Program-made: the position numbers and the translations under genes | The notes under the pieces: generated by a model | Told to the model about the DNA's origin: nothing | Seen by the model: only the letters and a program-made list of their open reading frames with translations | Databases searched by the model: none | Shown here: positions 44,356-53,656 of the stretch, piece by piece | Numbering within the stretch: the first letter of the stretch is position 1 | Layout: every line of letters begins with the position of its first letter | DNA from: Bacillota bacterium | Lineage (GTDB): Bacteria; Bacillota; Clostridia; Christensenellales; SZUA-584 | Length of the DNA stretch: 64,000 nt | NCBI GenBank assembly: GCA_023460085.1 | Contig: JAEWRI010000044.1 | Location: forward strand, 124,001 to 188,000 | Reading direction: 5' to 3'

Positions 44356-45387
44356 TCACTGATTACGTGTTTTCCGCCTACGGTGGATTAGTATCATTGC
44401 TGTCCCACTGAAGACAAGCAGCCCAAAGCCGCACAGCAGATATATAAGGGTATCGTCCGCTGGCGGCAAGGGAGTCGGAAACGCTGAATTCACAGGCGCT
44501 GTAGAAGGAGATTGCCTAGTTACTGTAACTGATTCATCGCAACGCAGAACTTCAAGAGAATATAATCCGTACACATCGAGCGAAGCCAGCTGATTAGCCG
44601 AGCAAACCAGAGATTCAAGCGCCGTATTGTTACTTACATTGAGCGAAGTCAGCAGATTATTATCGCAATTCAGTTCTACGAGCGCCGTGTTTGAGCTTAC
44701 ATCGAGCGATGTCAGCTGATTAACACCGCAATCAAGGCTCCGAAGCGCCGTATTCTTACGCAAATCGAGCGTTGCGAGCTGATTAGCCCTGCAATACAAA
44801 TCTTGAAGTACCGTGTTTTTACTTACATCGAGCGAGGTCAGCTCTGTTTCGCCGCATGCCAGCGACAATAGCTTCGGGCAAGCGCTCACATCGAGCGTTG
44901 CAAGCGTACCGTTTTTACAGCATTGCAGTGATTGAAGAGCCGTACATCCACTCAAGTCGAGCACTGTCAGGCAATTTTCCTCACAATCCAGATCGGTAAG
45001 AGCCGTGCATCCTCTCACATTGAGCTCTGTCACCTCAGTTTTAATGAAATCCAGTTCTTCCAGCGCCGTACAGTTTGAGAGGTCCAGTGATCCCGCCAGT
45101 ATTCTGTCGCTGTTGTCGAACGAGTATCCGATAATTACAATGCGTTTTTCCACGTCCGAACTCCAGACCACATCAGTCCACGTCTCGGGCCGCTTAATAT
45201 CATAGCCAAGCCTCTGGGCGTTTGTCTGCCCGGGAACCGGCGAGGGCTGGTTCAAAAAGTTCACCATCGCATTGTAATCATGTTCGTTGTATCCGTTAGG
45301 CACAGTATCTTTAGCTAGTGCTGCCGTCGGCAGCAGCGTCAATGCAAATATGATCGTAATGCCGAGTATCAACAGTCTGCGTTTCAT
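44356..45387 (-). CDS. Leucine-rich-repeat surface protein with C-terminal membrane anchor
   Basis: A 343-residue protein. A signal peptide (1-25, LPTAALA) leads into about nine leucine-rich repeats of 21 residues from about residue 95 to 280, with the pattern LTSLDVSxNTALxxLxC, a form common on Clostridia and Listeria surfaces. A Pro-rich spacer, a transmembrane helix (about 310-332) and a basic end (HRRRKTRN) anchor it. The start ATG 45387 has GGAGG eight bases upstream. Repeats have evidently expanded by duplication. Probable role is protein binding at the surface. It shares the N-out, C-in anchor style of the giant protein. Confidence 0.82.
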   Translation of the reverse strand: MKRRLLILGITIIFALTLLPTAALAKDTVPNGYNEHDYNAMVNFLNQPSPVPGQTNAQRLGYDIKRPETWTDVVWSSDVEKRIVIIGYSFDNSDRILAGSLDLSNCTALEELDFIKTEVTELNVRGCTALTDLDCEENCLTVLDLSGCTALQSLQCCKNGTLATLDVSACPKLLSLACGETELTSLDVSKNTVLQDLYCRANQLATLDLRKNTALRSLDCGVNQLTSLDVSSNTALVELNCDNNLLTSLNVSNNTALESLVCSANQLASLDVYGLYSLEVLRCDESVTVTRQSPSTAPVNSAFPTPLPPADDTLIYLLCGFGLLVFSGTAMILIHRRRKTRNQ

Positions 45388-45580
45388 TGGCTCTTCCTCC
45401 AATGTGTTTCAAATTGAGGTAAATACGAATGTGACAAAAGTTACGCTAAATATAAACTATATAGTATATATTAACAAGAAATTATTTCACGGTACCGCCT
45501 CATGCCCTCTATAAAAAGCTTTCAGTTCTCCGAGTATCGCATAGTATCGCTGCCACACATACCCCCGTCCGACGCACGAC
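45388..45580. other. AT-rich upstream region of the LRR gene
   Basis: Holds the upstream sequence of the LRR gene. A very AT-rich tract (about 45440-45490) may contain the LRR promoter, but no clean -35/-10 pair is assigned. Confidence 0.4.
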
Positions 45581-45610
45581 CGCAGGCAAAGCCTCCCTTG
45601 CCTAAAGGGC

Positions 45611-45634
45611 ATAACACCACACGTGTGGTGTTAT
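45611..45634. repeat. Perfect 24-bp palindrome
   Basis: ATAACACCACAC followed by its exact reverse complement, ending at 45634. It sits inside a divergent copy of the intergenic repeat (about 45580-45780). Confidence 0.85.
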
Positions 45635-45955
45635 GCGCGGACGCGCCGGAGGGATATGGGCATGCTGAAAGTAAACATAGTGCGTGAAAACCCGTATCCC
45701 CCAGTCACCTTCGGTGCCAGCCCCCGACCGGGGCCCCCGCAAAGACAACGGCTTTTGTGGGGTGGTACGCAAGGGGGCCTTACGCTGTCCACAGTATCGC
45801 AAAGGGTCACCGTCGCAGGGGACGGGCTCCTGCACGTCCCGAAAAGCCGGTTCAATATCGAAGCAACACAAATACAGGCGGCGCGTCAGGGATGCCGCGC
45901 CCTACGGGTATCGCAGGGTATCGCTGATTCACACACACCTCGTCCGACACACGAC

Positions 45956-46084
45956 CGCAGGCAAAGCCTCCCTCAGACGAGGGAGGTGGCGCACAGCGCC
46001 GGAGGGAGTGATAAAAAAGCACTGCTATCCCTCCCCCAGTCGCCTGTCGGCGACAGCCCCCTCATCAGAGGGGGCCTTACGGCT
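45956..46084. repeat. Intergenic hairpin repeat, copy 1
   Basis: A 129-base mosaic: GCAAAGCCTCCCTCAGACGA type hairpin (CTCCCTC..GAGGGAG), GGCGC/GCGCC, then GTCGCCTGTCGGCGAC and CCCCCTC..GAGGGGG hairpins. It is about 90 percent identical to copy 2. Elements like these are widespread in gut Firmicutes genomes. A third, diverged copy lies at about 45580-45780. Confidence 0.8.
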
Positions 46085-46157
46085 ATCCCAGTATCACAAA
46101 GTATCGCATAGTATCGGTGATTCACACACACCCTCTTTTCCCCCGCCGCCACTCGTC
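46085..46157. repeat. Short spaced GTATCGCA repeats between hairpin elements
   Basis: AGTATC followed by ACAA, GCAT or GG recurs every 8-10 bases, then GTGATTCACACACACCC. The same block follows copy 2 (46290-46326) and precedes copy 1 (45905-45945); weaker forms occur at about 40090-40130 and 40616-40640. Confidence 0.6.
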
Positions 46158-46286
46158 CGCAGACAAAGCCTCCCTCAGACGAGGGAGGTGGCGCGCAGCG
46201 CCGGAGGGAGTGATAGAAAAGCACGGTTTTCCCTCCCCCAGTCGCCTGTCGGCGACAGCCCCCTCGTCGGAGGGGGCCTTACGGCT
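46158..46286. repeat. Intergenic hairpin repeat, copy 2
   Basis: Second copy of the element at 45956-46084, same order of hairpins, with a few substitutions (CATCAG to CGTCGG in the last loop). Confidence 0.8.
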
Positions 46287-46345
46287 ACTCCCAGTATCGC
46301 AAAGTATCGCAAAGTATCGGTGATTCATATGTACCCGCACGCAAC

Positions 46346-46371
46346 GAAAAAGAGGCAGCTTTCGCCGCCCC
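46346..46371 (-). terminator. Terminator of the 215-residue hypothetical gene
   Basis: On the minus strand GGGGCGGC-GAAA-GCTGCCTC followed by TTTTT, just after the stop. Confidence 0.75.
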
Positions 46372-46387
46372 TCCGTGCAACAATCGA

Positions 46388-47035
46388 TCACACGTTAAAC
46401 GTGACGCACTCCGCGTCCTTTTTCACATCCCGCAGGCTTAAGTCCAGCGGGATACCCAGCAGACGCGCCAGCGCGGCGCATATCTCATCGATATCTTCCC
46501 GCGCAAAAGCCTCCGTCGCTTTCTTTGCGTCCGCGTGGAAAAGGCCGGAGAATGCGTCCGCATCCATATCCGCTTCGTTCAACCCATAGGCCCCGATATT
46601 CGGCCCCTTGACGAGAGCGGTCACGGCCTCGCCTGCGGACAGGCAGGCGATCTCCAGCACGTCATCGTCGAAATACCCCACCGTCAAAACCGGATTGTCG
46701 ACCTCTTTGAAGTAGCGGCACGCGTACTCCTTCACGGTCTCGAAGCTGAACTGCTCCGAATATACGCTCACCCAGCCATGGCTTTCGACAAGATAGAAAT
46801 CCAGCGTTTTTTCTACCGCAACGCTCTTCAATGCTTTGATGAAGCTTGCGATATCGTTCTTGTCCGCGAATATTTCCAATAGCCGCGGATCGTTCTGCCG
46901 CTCCAGCGCCGCGTCGCCCTGGCATACCCCAAGGCAGATGCTTACTTTGTCTTTATCTGTATTGAAAACATGGATCGACGCAAACTTTCTTCCCACTTCC
47001 GCAACCTCCACCGTATCAACACAGAGGCGGTTCAT
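46388..47035 (-). CDS. Hypothetical protein, 215 aa
   Basis: A soluble, acidic 215-residue protein with no signal peptide or membrane segment and no family I recognise. It alternates beta-like stretches (VSICLGV, VLTVGYF, VLEIACL) with helices and could be a ligand-binding or immunity-type protein, but this is speculation. The ATG 47035 has GGGGGCGG upstream. It has its own terminator and lies downstream of hslU, separated by two repeat hairpins, so it is probably an independent unit. Confidence 0.65.
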   Translation of the reverse strand: MNRLCVDTVEVAEVGRKFASIHVFNTDKDKVSICLGVCQGDAALERQNDPRLLEIFADKNDIASFIKALKSVAVEKTLDFYLVESHGWVSVYSEQFSFETVKEYACRYFKEVDNPVLTVGYFDDDVLEIACLSAGEAVTALVKGPNIGAYGLNEADMDADAFSGLFHADAKKATEAFAREDIDEICAALARLLGIPLDLSLRDVKKDAECVTFNV

Positions 47036-47062
47036 CGCCGCCCCCTGTATGTCTCATTGCAC

Positions 47063-47129
47063 GGGCGGCTGAAGGCAGCCGCCCCTACGCGTATGCTCCG
47101 GTTTTGAACGGAACGGTCGAGACCGTTCC
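47063..47129. repeat. Two intergenic hairpins after hslU
   Basis: GGGCGGCT-GAAGGC-AGCCGCCC (47063-47084) and GGAACGGTC-GA-GACCGTTCC (47110-47129), each followed by CCTAC on the plus strand. They resemble short hairpin repeats scattered in Firmicutes and abut the hslU stop; no T run. Confidence 0.6.
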
Positions 47130-48503
47130 CTACAGTATGTACTTCTGCAAATCGTTGTCTTTTATTTGGTCCTTCAGGTGTTCCTTCACGTACGCCGCGT
47201 CCACGTCCACGTCGATCATGGGGTGGTTGCCGCCCGCGTTGTACGAGATGTCCTCCAGCAGGTTCTCGATAACGGTGTGCAAGCGCCGCGCGCCGATGTT
47301 CTCACTGGTCTCGTTGACCATCACGGCGTATTTGGCAATCGCGTCAATGGCGTCGTCCTTGAAGATGAGGCGCACGTTGTCGGCCTCCAGCAGCGCCTGA
47401 TATTGCTTAATCAGCGCGTTCTTGGGCTGCGTCAGTATGCGCTTCAAATCGTCGCAGGTTAAGGGCTTCAGCTCCACCTTGATGGGGAAGCGGCCCTGCA
47501 GTTCCGGAATGAGGTCGCTGATTTTGGCCACGTGGAAGGCGCCCGCCGCGATGAACAGCATGTAGTCCGTTTTGACGGGGCCGTACTTGGTGACCACCGT
47601 GCTGCCCTCCACGATGGGGAGGATGTCTCTCTGCACGCCCTCGCGGGAGATATCGGGCCCCGCGCCCATGTTCTTGCCCGCAATCTTGTCGATTTCGTCG
47701 ATGAAGATGATGCCGTCCTGCTCCGCACGCTCGATGGCGGTGTTCGTCACCTCGTCCATGTCGATGAGCTTGTCGGCCTCCTCCTGCGTGAATATCTTCT
47801 TCGCCTCGGAGACCGTGACGCGGCGGCGCTTGGTCTTTTTGGGCAGCAGGTTGCCGAACATGTCGCCGAGGTTGATGTCGCTGCCGAGGCCCGCTATCTC
47901 GATGCCGAGGCCGGAATTGTCCTCCACCTCGACTTCAATCATCATGTTGTCCAGCTGGCCCGCGCGCAGCATCGCCAGCGTCTCCTCGCGCTTCGTCATC
48001 CGGCGCTGACGCTCCTCCGCCGTCTCACTGGGCGCGCTCTGCCCCTGACCTAAAAGCGCCTGGAGCGGGTTGGTGGTCGGCTTTTTCGGCATGGGCTCCA
48101 GCACGTCCGCGAGGCGCTCCTCCGCCTGCCGCTCCGCCTTGGCCTGCACGGACTCCCGGCGGGACGCCTTGACGATGCGGATGGACGCCTCCACGAGGTC
48201 GCGAATCATGGACTCCACGTCGCGGCCCACGTAGCCCACCTCGGTGAACTTGGTGGCCTCCACCTTGATGAACGGCGCGTTCATCAGCTTGGCAAGCCGC
48301 CGGGCAATCTCGGTTTTGCCCACGCCCGTGGGGCCCACCATGATGATGTTCTTGGGCGTGATTTCGTCCTGCAGTTCCTTATCCAGCTGCTGGCGGCGGT
48401 AACGGTTCCGCAGCGCGATGGCCACGGCCTTCTTGGCCTTATCCTGCCCGATGATGTATTTATCCAGCTCGTTTACAATTTCCTTCGGCGTGAGGTGAGA
48501 CAT
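47130..48503 (-). CDS. hslU: ATP-dependent protease ATPase subunit HslU
   Basis: A 457-residue AAA+ unfoldase that feeds substrates to HslV. Walker A GPTGVGKTE near residue 57, GYVGRDVE near 89, an I domain (about 110-240), Walker B FIDEIDKIA near 263 and the sensor region SENIGARRLHT near 404. The C terminus KYIL fits the tail that inserts between HslV subunits. The start codon directly follows the hslV stop (TAAATG) and GGAGG lies five bases before it. Last gene of the topA-trmFO-hslV-hslU unit. Confidence 0.96.
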   Translation of the reverse strand: MSHLTPKEIVNELDKYIIGQDKAKKAVAIALRNRYRRQQLDKELQDEITPKNIIMVGPTGVGKTEIARRLAKLMNAPFIKVEATKFTEVGYVGRDVESMIRDLVEASIRIVKASRRESVQAKAERQAEERLADVLEPMPKKPTTNPLQALLGQGQSAPSETAEERQRRMTKREETLAMLRAGQLDNMMIEVEVEDNSGLGIEIAGLGSDINLGDMFGNLLPKKTKRRRVTVSEAKKIFTQEEADKLIDMDEVTNTAIERAEQDGIIFIDEIDKIAGKNMGAGPDISREGVQRDILPIVEGSTVVTKYGPVKTDYMLFIAAGAFHVAKISDLIPELQGRFPIKVELKPLTCDDLKRILTQPKNALIKQYQALLEADNVRLIFKDDAIDAIAKYAVMVNETSENIGARRLHTVIENLLEDISYNAGGNHPMIDVDVDAAYVKEHLKDQIKDNDLQKYIL

Positions 48504-49034
48504 TTAAACCTCCTCGACCGTGATATGGTCGTTGGTGAAGATGCAGATTTGCCCCGCGATGAGTATGGCCTTGCGCGCGATGTCCAGCGCGGGCAGCTCC
48601 GTGTTCTCCCGCAGCGCCTTGGCCGCCGCCAGCGCGTAGTTCCCGCCGGAGCCTATCGCCGCGATGTCGTCGTCCGGCGCAATCACTTCGCCGCTGCCCG
48701 ACACCACCAGCAGCTCCTCCGCGTCCGCGCAGATGAGCATGGCCTCCAGCCTGCGCAGCATCTTGTCGCTGCGCCACTCCTGCGCCAGCTCCACCGCCGC
48801 GCGCTGCAGGCTGCCGCTGTACTGCTCCAGCTTGGCCTCGAAGCGCTCCGTCAGCGTAAAGGCGTCCGCCACGCTGCCCGCGAAGCCCACCACCACCTTG
48901 CCCTGGTAGATGCGGCGCACCTTGACGGCGCTCGCCTTCATAATCGTGTTCTGTCCTACCGTTACCTGCCCGTCGCCCGCGACGGCGCACTTGCCGTCCC
49001 GCCGCACCGCGACGATGGTTGTGCCCTCCATCAT
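48504..49034 (-). CDS. hslV: ATP-dependent protease proteolytic subunit HslV
   Basis: A 176-residue proteasome-like peptidase. The mature catalytic threonine is expected at T5 or T6 (MMEGTTIVAVR) after propeptide removal, with GDGQVT near 21 and GSGGNYALAAA near 128 as family signatures. The start ATG 49034 has GGAG six bases upstream. It forms a two-component protease with HslU. In Bacillus the operon continues with codY; here a hypothetical gene follows. Confidence 0.95.
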   Translation of the reverse strand: MMEGTTIVAVRRDGKCAVAGDGQVTVGQNTIMKASAVKVRRIYQGKVVVGFAGSVADAFTLTERFEAKLEQYSGSLQRAAVELAQEWRSDKMLRRLEAMLICADAEELLVVSGSGEVIAPDDDIAAIGSGGNYALAAAKALRENTELPALDIARKAILIAGQICIFTNDHITVEEV

Positions 49035-49045
49035 GTTCCGCTCCT

Positions 49046-50350
49046 TTACAGTCCGGGCGCAATGCGGCGGATTTCCGCCAGCGCGCGCTCCGAAGTCAGC
49101 CGCTTCCTGTCCCTGCCCTTGGCCTTCGTATCCATCGCCCCGATTATACCATAGTTTATGTTCATCGGTTGAAAATCATTGCCCGCGTAGCCCGAAATAT
49201 ACGCCGCCAGCGCACCGCACGCCGTCTCCGCGCTCAGCTCCGGGCGCGGGCGCCCCAGCGCGTCGCACGCGGCGAAAAGCCCCGCCAGCAGCCCGGAGGC
49301 CGCGCTCTCCACGTAGCCCTCCACGCCGGTTACCTGCCCCGCGAAGAATACGCCGGGCCGCTCCCTCATTTCATAATATCGGTTCAAAACCGCCGGACTA
49401 TGAATGAACACGTTTTTGTGCATCACGCCGTAGCGCACAATTTCGGCGCTTTCGAGGCCGGGTATCATGCGCAGCACGCGGCGCTGCTCCGCGAATGTCA
49501 GGTGCGTCTGAAAGCCCACGAGGTTGTACATGCGCCCTGCGCTGTCCTCGCGGCGCAGCTGCACCACGGCATACGGCTTGCTGCCGTCCGGCGCGGTGAT
49601 GCCGACGGGCTTCAGCGGCCCGAAGCGCAGCGTCTCGAAGCCGCGCCCCGCCATGGTCTCCACGGGCATGCAGCCCTCGAACACCCTGCCATCCTCAAAT
49701 TCGTGCAGGTGTGCGGTCTCCGCGCCCACCAGCGCCTCCCAGAAGGCGCGGTACTGCTCCACGTCCATCGCGCAGTTGAGGTAATCCGTGCCCTCGCCCT
49801 TGCCGTAGCGGGACGCGAAAAAGGCCTTGCCCATATCGACGGACTCCCCCGTCACGATGGGCGCGGCGGCGTCGAAGAACGACAGCATCTCCCCGCCCAC
49901 GGCCTGTTCAATGGCGTGCAGCAAAGCACCCTCCACCAGCGGCCCCGGCGCGAGTATGCAGCCGCTCTCCTCCGGCAGCGAGAGCGCCTCCTCCGCGCGG
50001 ACCTCGATGAGGGCATGCGATGTGATTTTGTCGGTGATATAACGGGAAAAGGCGACCCTGTCCACCGCCAGCGCGCCCCCGGCGGGCACGCGCGCGGAAT
50101 CCGCCGCCTCCATGATCAGCGAGCCCAGCTCGCGCATCTCCTGCTTCAGCAGCCCCACGGCGTTTTCGATGCCGTCGGCACGCAGCGAATTGGAGCATAC
50201 CAGCTCCGCAAACCCCGCGTCCTTGTGCGCGGGCGACATCTTCCCCGGCTTCTGTTCCATCAGCGTCACGGGCACGCCGCGCCGCGCCAGCTGCCACGCA
50301 GCCTCGCACCCGGCCAGCCCCGCGCCGATAACGACGTTATTCTTTCTCAT
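49046..50350 (-). CDS. trmFO: tRNA m5U54 methyltransferase (folate/FAD-dependent) TrmFO
   Basis: A 434-residue flavoprotein that methylates U54 of tRNA using methylenetetrahydrofolate. FAD motif GAGLAGCEAAWQLARRG (residues 8-24), CSNSLR near 53 and the C-terminal GGVEGYVESA-type stretch (GVEGYVESAASG) and NINYGI are typical. Its start overlaps the end of topA by 14 bases, indicating coupled translation. Order topA-trmFO-hslVU is a classic Firmicutes arrangement, without xerC/codV between trmFO and hslV. Confidence 0.95.
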   Translation of the reverse strand: MRKNNVVIGAGLAGCEAAWQLARRGVPVTLMEQKPGKMSPAHKDAGFAELVCSNSLRADGIENAVGLLKQEMRELGSLIMEAADSARVPAGGALAVDRVAFSRYITDKITSHALIEVRAEEALSLPEESGCILAPGPLVEGALLHAIEQAVGGEMLSFFDAAAPIVTGESVDMGKAFFASRYGKGEGTDYLNCAMDVEQYRAFWEALVGAETAHLHEFEDGRVFEGCMPVETMAGRGFETLRFGPLKPVGITAPDGSKPYAVVQLRREDSAGRMYNLVGFQTHLTFAEQRRVLRMIPGLESAEIVRYGVMHKNVFIHSPAVLNRYYEMRERPGVFFAGQVTGVEGYVESAASGLLAGLFAACDALGRPRPELSAETACGALAAYISGYAGNDFQPMNINYGIIGAMDTKAKGRDRKRLTSERALAEIRRIAPGL

Positions 50351-52472
50351 CCGCCTTCTTTTTCTGGTTCTTCACGCACTGCGCGTTGGAGCATTTCTTG
50401 TAGCTGTTGCCGTTGGACAAGCGCCGCAGCACCATCATGGAGCCGCACGCCTCGCACTTGTCGGCAATCGGCATATCCCACGAAACGAAGTCGCACTCCG
50501 GGTAGCCCTCGCAGCCGTAGAATGTCTTCTTGGTCTTGCTGGAGCGCTTCTCCACGATGCGCTTGCCGCATTTCGGGCAGGGCGTGTCGATGTACTTGAC
50601 CACCGGCTTGGTGTTGCGGCACTCCGGGTAGCCGGGGCACGCGAGGAACGTGCCGAAGCGCCCGTCCTTGTACACCATAGTGCGCCCGCACTTTTCGCAC
50701 ACCACGTCGCTCTCGCGCACGGGCAGCTCCACATGCGGTATCTTCTTGTCCGCCGCTTCGATGGTCTCCTCGAACGGACCGTAGAAGTCCTTCATGATTT
50801 TGCGCCATTCCGTGCCGCCGCTCTCCACGTCGTCCAGCTTGTTCTCAAGGTCGGCGGTGAACTCCACGTCCACGATGTCCGGGAAATTCTCCTTCATGAG
50901 CTTGTTGACGATGATGCCCAGCTCGGTGGGCTTTAAGGCGCGGCCTTCCTTCTCCACATAGCGCCGGTCCTGTATGGTGGAGATGATGGGCGCGTAGGTG
51001 CTGGGCCGCCCGATGCCCTTCTCCTCCAGCGCGCGCACCAGCGTCGCCTCGGTATAGCGGCTGGGCGGCTGCGTAAAGTTCTGTTTGGAATCCAGCTTCT
51101 GCAGCGGGCACACCTCGCCCTCGTGCAGCTCCGGCAGCAGGCTGTCCTTGCTTTCGTCGTCCTCGCCCGCGTAGGCCACGGTGTAGCCGCGGAACAGCAC
51201 GCGGCTGCCCGTCGCGCGGAAGGCGCAGTCGCCCGCGGAGAGCGTCACCGCCATGGTCTCCGAAACGGAGGGCGTCATCTGGCTCGCCACGAAGCGGTTA
51301 TAGATGAGCTTGTAGAGCTTGTACTGGTCCTTGGTCAGCGCGCCCTTCAGCTTCTCCGGGTCATATTCCATATGCGAAGGACGGATGGCCTCGTGGGCGT
51401 CCTGCGCCTTCTTGGATTTCTTGAAGTAGTTGGGCTTCTCGGGCAGATAGTCCGCGCCGTACGCGCCCAGTATGTGCTCCCTCACGGCGGCCAGCGCCTC
51501 GTCGGAGACGCGCGTGGAATCGGTACGGATGTACGTGACCAGTCCGACGGAGCCTTCGCCCTCCAGCTCCACGCCCTCGTAGAGCTGCTGCGCCACCAGC
51601 ATCGTGCGCTTCGCGGTGAAGCCCAGCGCCCCGGAAGCCGCCTGCTGCAGGTAGCTCGTGGTGAACGGCGGCGGCGCGCCCTTGCGCTTCTCGCCCTTCT
51701 TGATTTCGCCCACGACGAAATCCTTGCCCTTGACGGCGGCGAGTATGGCGTCCGCGTCTTCCTTGCTGGAAAGCTTGCCCTTGTCGCCGTTCCGGCTGAC
51801 GAACTTCGCCTCAAATTCGTTTGTCAGGCCGCTGTTCTTCAGCAGCGCGGTAATCGTCCAGTATTCCTCCGGCACGAACGCTTCTATCTCTTCCTCGCGG
51901 TCGCAGATGATGCGCACCGCCACGGACTGCACGCGCCCGGCGGAGAGCCCCTTTTTCACCTTGCGCCAGAGCAGCGGAGAAAGCTTGTAGCCCACCAGCC
52001 TGTCCAGCACGCGGCGCGCCTGCTGCGCGTCCACCAGCGCGAGGTCTATCTTGCGCGGGTTCTGTATCGCGCCCGTTACGGCGTTCTTGGTAATTTCGTT
52101 GAATACGATGCGGTCCACGCTGCCCGCGTCCACGCCCAGCATGGAGGCGATGTGCCACGATATGGCCTCACCCTCACGATCCGGGTCTGTCGCGAGATAG
52201 ATTTTCTTCGCGCCCGCAGCGCCCGATTTCATGGCGCTGATGATGTCCTTCTTGCCGCGTATCTGAATATACTTGGGCTCAAATCCGTGCTCAACATCCA
52301 CGCCCAGCGTGCTCTTGGGCAAATCGCGCACATGCCCGCCGCTGGCCTGCACCTTGTAGCCCGCGCCTAAAAATTTACTGATGGTTTTTGCCTTTGCGGG
52401 GGATTCCACAATCACGAGGTCGTAGTTTTTTCTCCCTGCTGGCTTTTTCGCGGTCGTTTTCCGTGTCGCCAT
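50337..52472 (-). CDS. topA: DNA topoisomerase I
   Basis: A 711-residue type IA topoisomerase that relaxes negative supercoils. The TOPRIM domain carries VESPAKAKTI near 22 and the DPDRE metal triad near 96. The active tyrosine is Y314 (LVTYIRTDS). Three C-terminal zinc-ribbon domains with paired cysteines (CEKCG..CPGYPEC, CPKCG..CEGYPEC, CEACG..C) are visible in the last 140 residues, then a lysine-rich end. The promoter at 52597-52625 gives a leader of about 120 bases, and the start follows GGGAG. Confidence 0.96.
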   Translation of the reverse strand: MATRKTTAKKPAGRKNYDLVIVESPAKAKTISKFLGAGYKVQASGGHVRDLPKSTLGVDVEHGFEPKYIQIRGKKDIISAMKSGAAGAKKIYLATDPDREGEAISWHIASMLGVDAGSVDRIVFNEITKNAVTGAIQNPRKIDLALVDAQQARRVLDRLVGYKLSPLLWRKVKKGLSAGRVQSVAVRIICDREEEIEAFVPEEYWTITALLKNSGLTNEFEAKFVSRNGDKGKLSSKEDADAILAAVKGKDFVVGEIKKGEKRKGAPPPFTTSYLQQAASGALGFTAKRTMLVAQQLYEGVELEGEGSVGLVTYIRTDSTRVSDEALAAVREHILGAYGADYLPEKPNYFKKSKKAQDAHEAIRPSHMEYDPEKLKGALTKDQYKLYKLIYNRFVASQMTPSVSETMAVTLSAGDCAFRATGSRVLFRGYTVAYAGEDDESKDSLLPELHEGEVCPLQKLDSKQNFTQPPSRYTEATLVRALEEKGIGRPSTYAPIISTIQDRRYVEKEGRALKPTELGIIVNKLMKENFPDIVDVEFTADLENKLDDVESGGTEWRKIMKDFYGPFEETIEAADKKIPHVELPVRESDVVCEKCGRTMVYKDGRFGTFLACPGYPECRNTKPVVKYIDTPCPKCGKRIVEKRSSKTKKTFYGCEGYPECDFVSWDMPIADKCEACGSMMVLRRLSNGNSYKKCSNAQCVKNQKKKADEKE

Positions 52473-52596
52473 ACGTTCTCCCAGTTCGCGTTTTGGGCTG
52501 CGCCCGGTGAGCGCAGCGTCTCATCCGCTTGTTTTGTTGTGATTAGTGTATGCGGACAGACCGCATGTACATGCTTCCTGCGCCCTGCAAGTGCAA

Positions 52597-52625
52597 ATTA
52601 TATAGGGGGAGCCCAAAAAAATCAA
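52597..52625 (-). promoter_or_regulatory. Sigma-A-type promoter of topA-trmFO-hslVU
   Basis: On the minus strand TTGATT (52625-52620), a 17-base spacer and TATAAT (52602-52597). The leader contains a small ATGCGG/CCGCAT hairpin. Confidence 0.65.
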
Positions 52626-52684
52626 TATAAAATTCCTCTAATTGGGTGAAATGTCGCGGTCAGACTGATGAATTTCAAAAATGG

Positions 52685-53599
52685 TTACAAACGGAACGCT
52701 TCGATAAGCGCCGCCGCCCTGCGCGCCACCGCCTCGCGCACTATCGCGCTGCGCGCCGCGATTTCGAAACCGTGCACCGTACCCTCCGTCTGATTCAGCT
52801 CCGCGCGGACGCCCGCCCCGCGCAGCGCCTGTGCATAAGCCGCGCCCTCGTCGCGCAGGCAGTCATATTCCGCCGTCTCGACGTAGGCGTCCGGCAGCCC
52901 CGCCAGCGAAGCTGCCTCCGCCGGGGAAGCGTATTTCCCGCCGTCCGGCGCGCCCTCGCGCAGATACAGCGGCCACATCCTCTTGTTCGCCGTTGCGTTC
53001 CACAGCGGCGTATCCGTAAAGCGCCGCATGGACTCCGTCTGCTGCCGCGCGTCCGTCACGGGATAAATGAGCATCTGAAAGCACGGCGGTGCGATGCCGC
53101 GATCCCGCGCCATCAGGCACACCCCGGCAGCCAGCGCGCCGCCCGCGCTGTCCCCGCCCACCGCGATTCGGCGGCGGTCCACGCCCAGCGCTTCGGCGTT
53201 ATCGCGCACCCACGCGTAGGCGGTATAGCAGTCCTCCGCGCCCGCGGGATACGGATGCTTCGGCGCCAGCCGGTAATCGACGAACACCACCCGGCACCGC
53301 GCGCCCAGCGCGTATTCGCACGCCAGCCGCTTGTGTATGGGCGAGCCCTTCAGCATAAACGCGCCGCCGTGATAGTAGACGAGGCACGGGGCCTGCGCGT
53401 CCGCGTCCTCCGGCTCCAGCAGCGTAAGACCAATCCGCCCCGGAATGCGCATCCGGCGCTCCCGCACGCCCGGCAGCGGCTTCGCCGCGCGGAAGCCCAG
53501 CGTCAGAAACGCGTTGACGGCGGGCAGCAACGGCAGCGGCATTGCCGCCCCCACGTTCCGGTATTTCTCAAAATCGGGATGTATCGCGTAGTCGTTCAT
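52685..53599 (-). CDS. Alpha/beta hydrolase, hormone-sensitive-lipase-type esterase
   Basis: A 304-residue esterase of the HSL (bacterial family IV) group. Oxyanion-hole motif HGGAF near residue 77, nucleophile serine in GDSAGG near 149, acid D near 245 and histidine in VHGFE near 277. It hydrolyses short-chain esters; natural substrate unknown. The ATG follows GGGG. It lies between dprA and topA, a pair usually adjacent in Firmicutes, so it is an insertion in a conserved block; topA has kept a promoter of its own. Confidence 0.9.
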   Translation of the reverse strand: MNDYAIHPDFEKYRNVGAAMPLPLLPAVNAFLTLGFRAAKPLPGVRERRMRIPGRIGLTLLEPEDADAQAPCLVYYHGGAFMLKGSPIHKRLACEYALGARCRVVFVDYRLAPKHPYPAGAEDCYTAYAWVRDNAEALGVDRRRIAVGGDSAGGALAAGVCLMARDRGIAPPCFQMLIYPVTDARQQTESMRRFTDTPLWNATANKRMWPLYLREGAPDGGKYASPAEAASLAGLPDAYVETAEYDCLRDEGAAYAQALRGAGVRAELNQTEGTVHGFEIAARSAIVREAVARRAAALIEAFRL

Positions 53600-53656
53600 G
53601 GTGTCCCCGCAGGCAGCGGCTTTTGCGCCGCCGCATCCTTCAATAATAATAGCGCC

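Noticed and set aside
45560..46330. CRISPR-like array
   Set aside because: Repeats are mosaic hairpin elements with variable spacing, there are no unique spacers of even length and no cas genes in the window.
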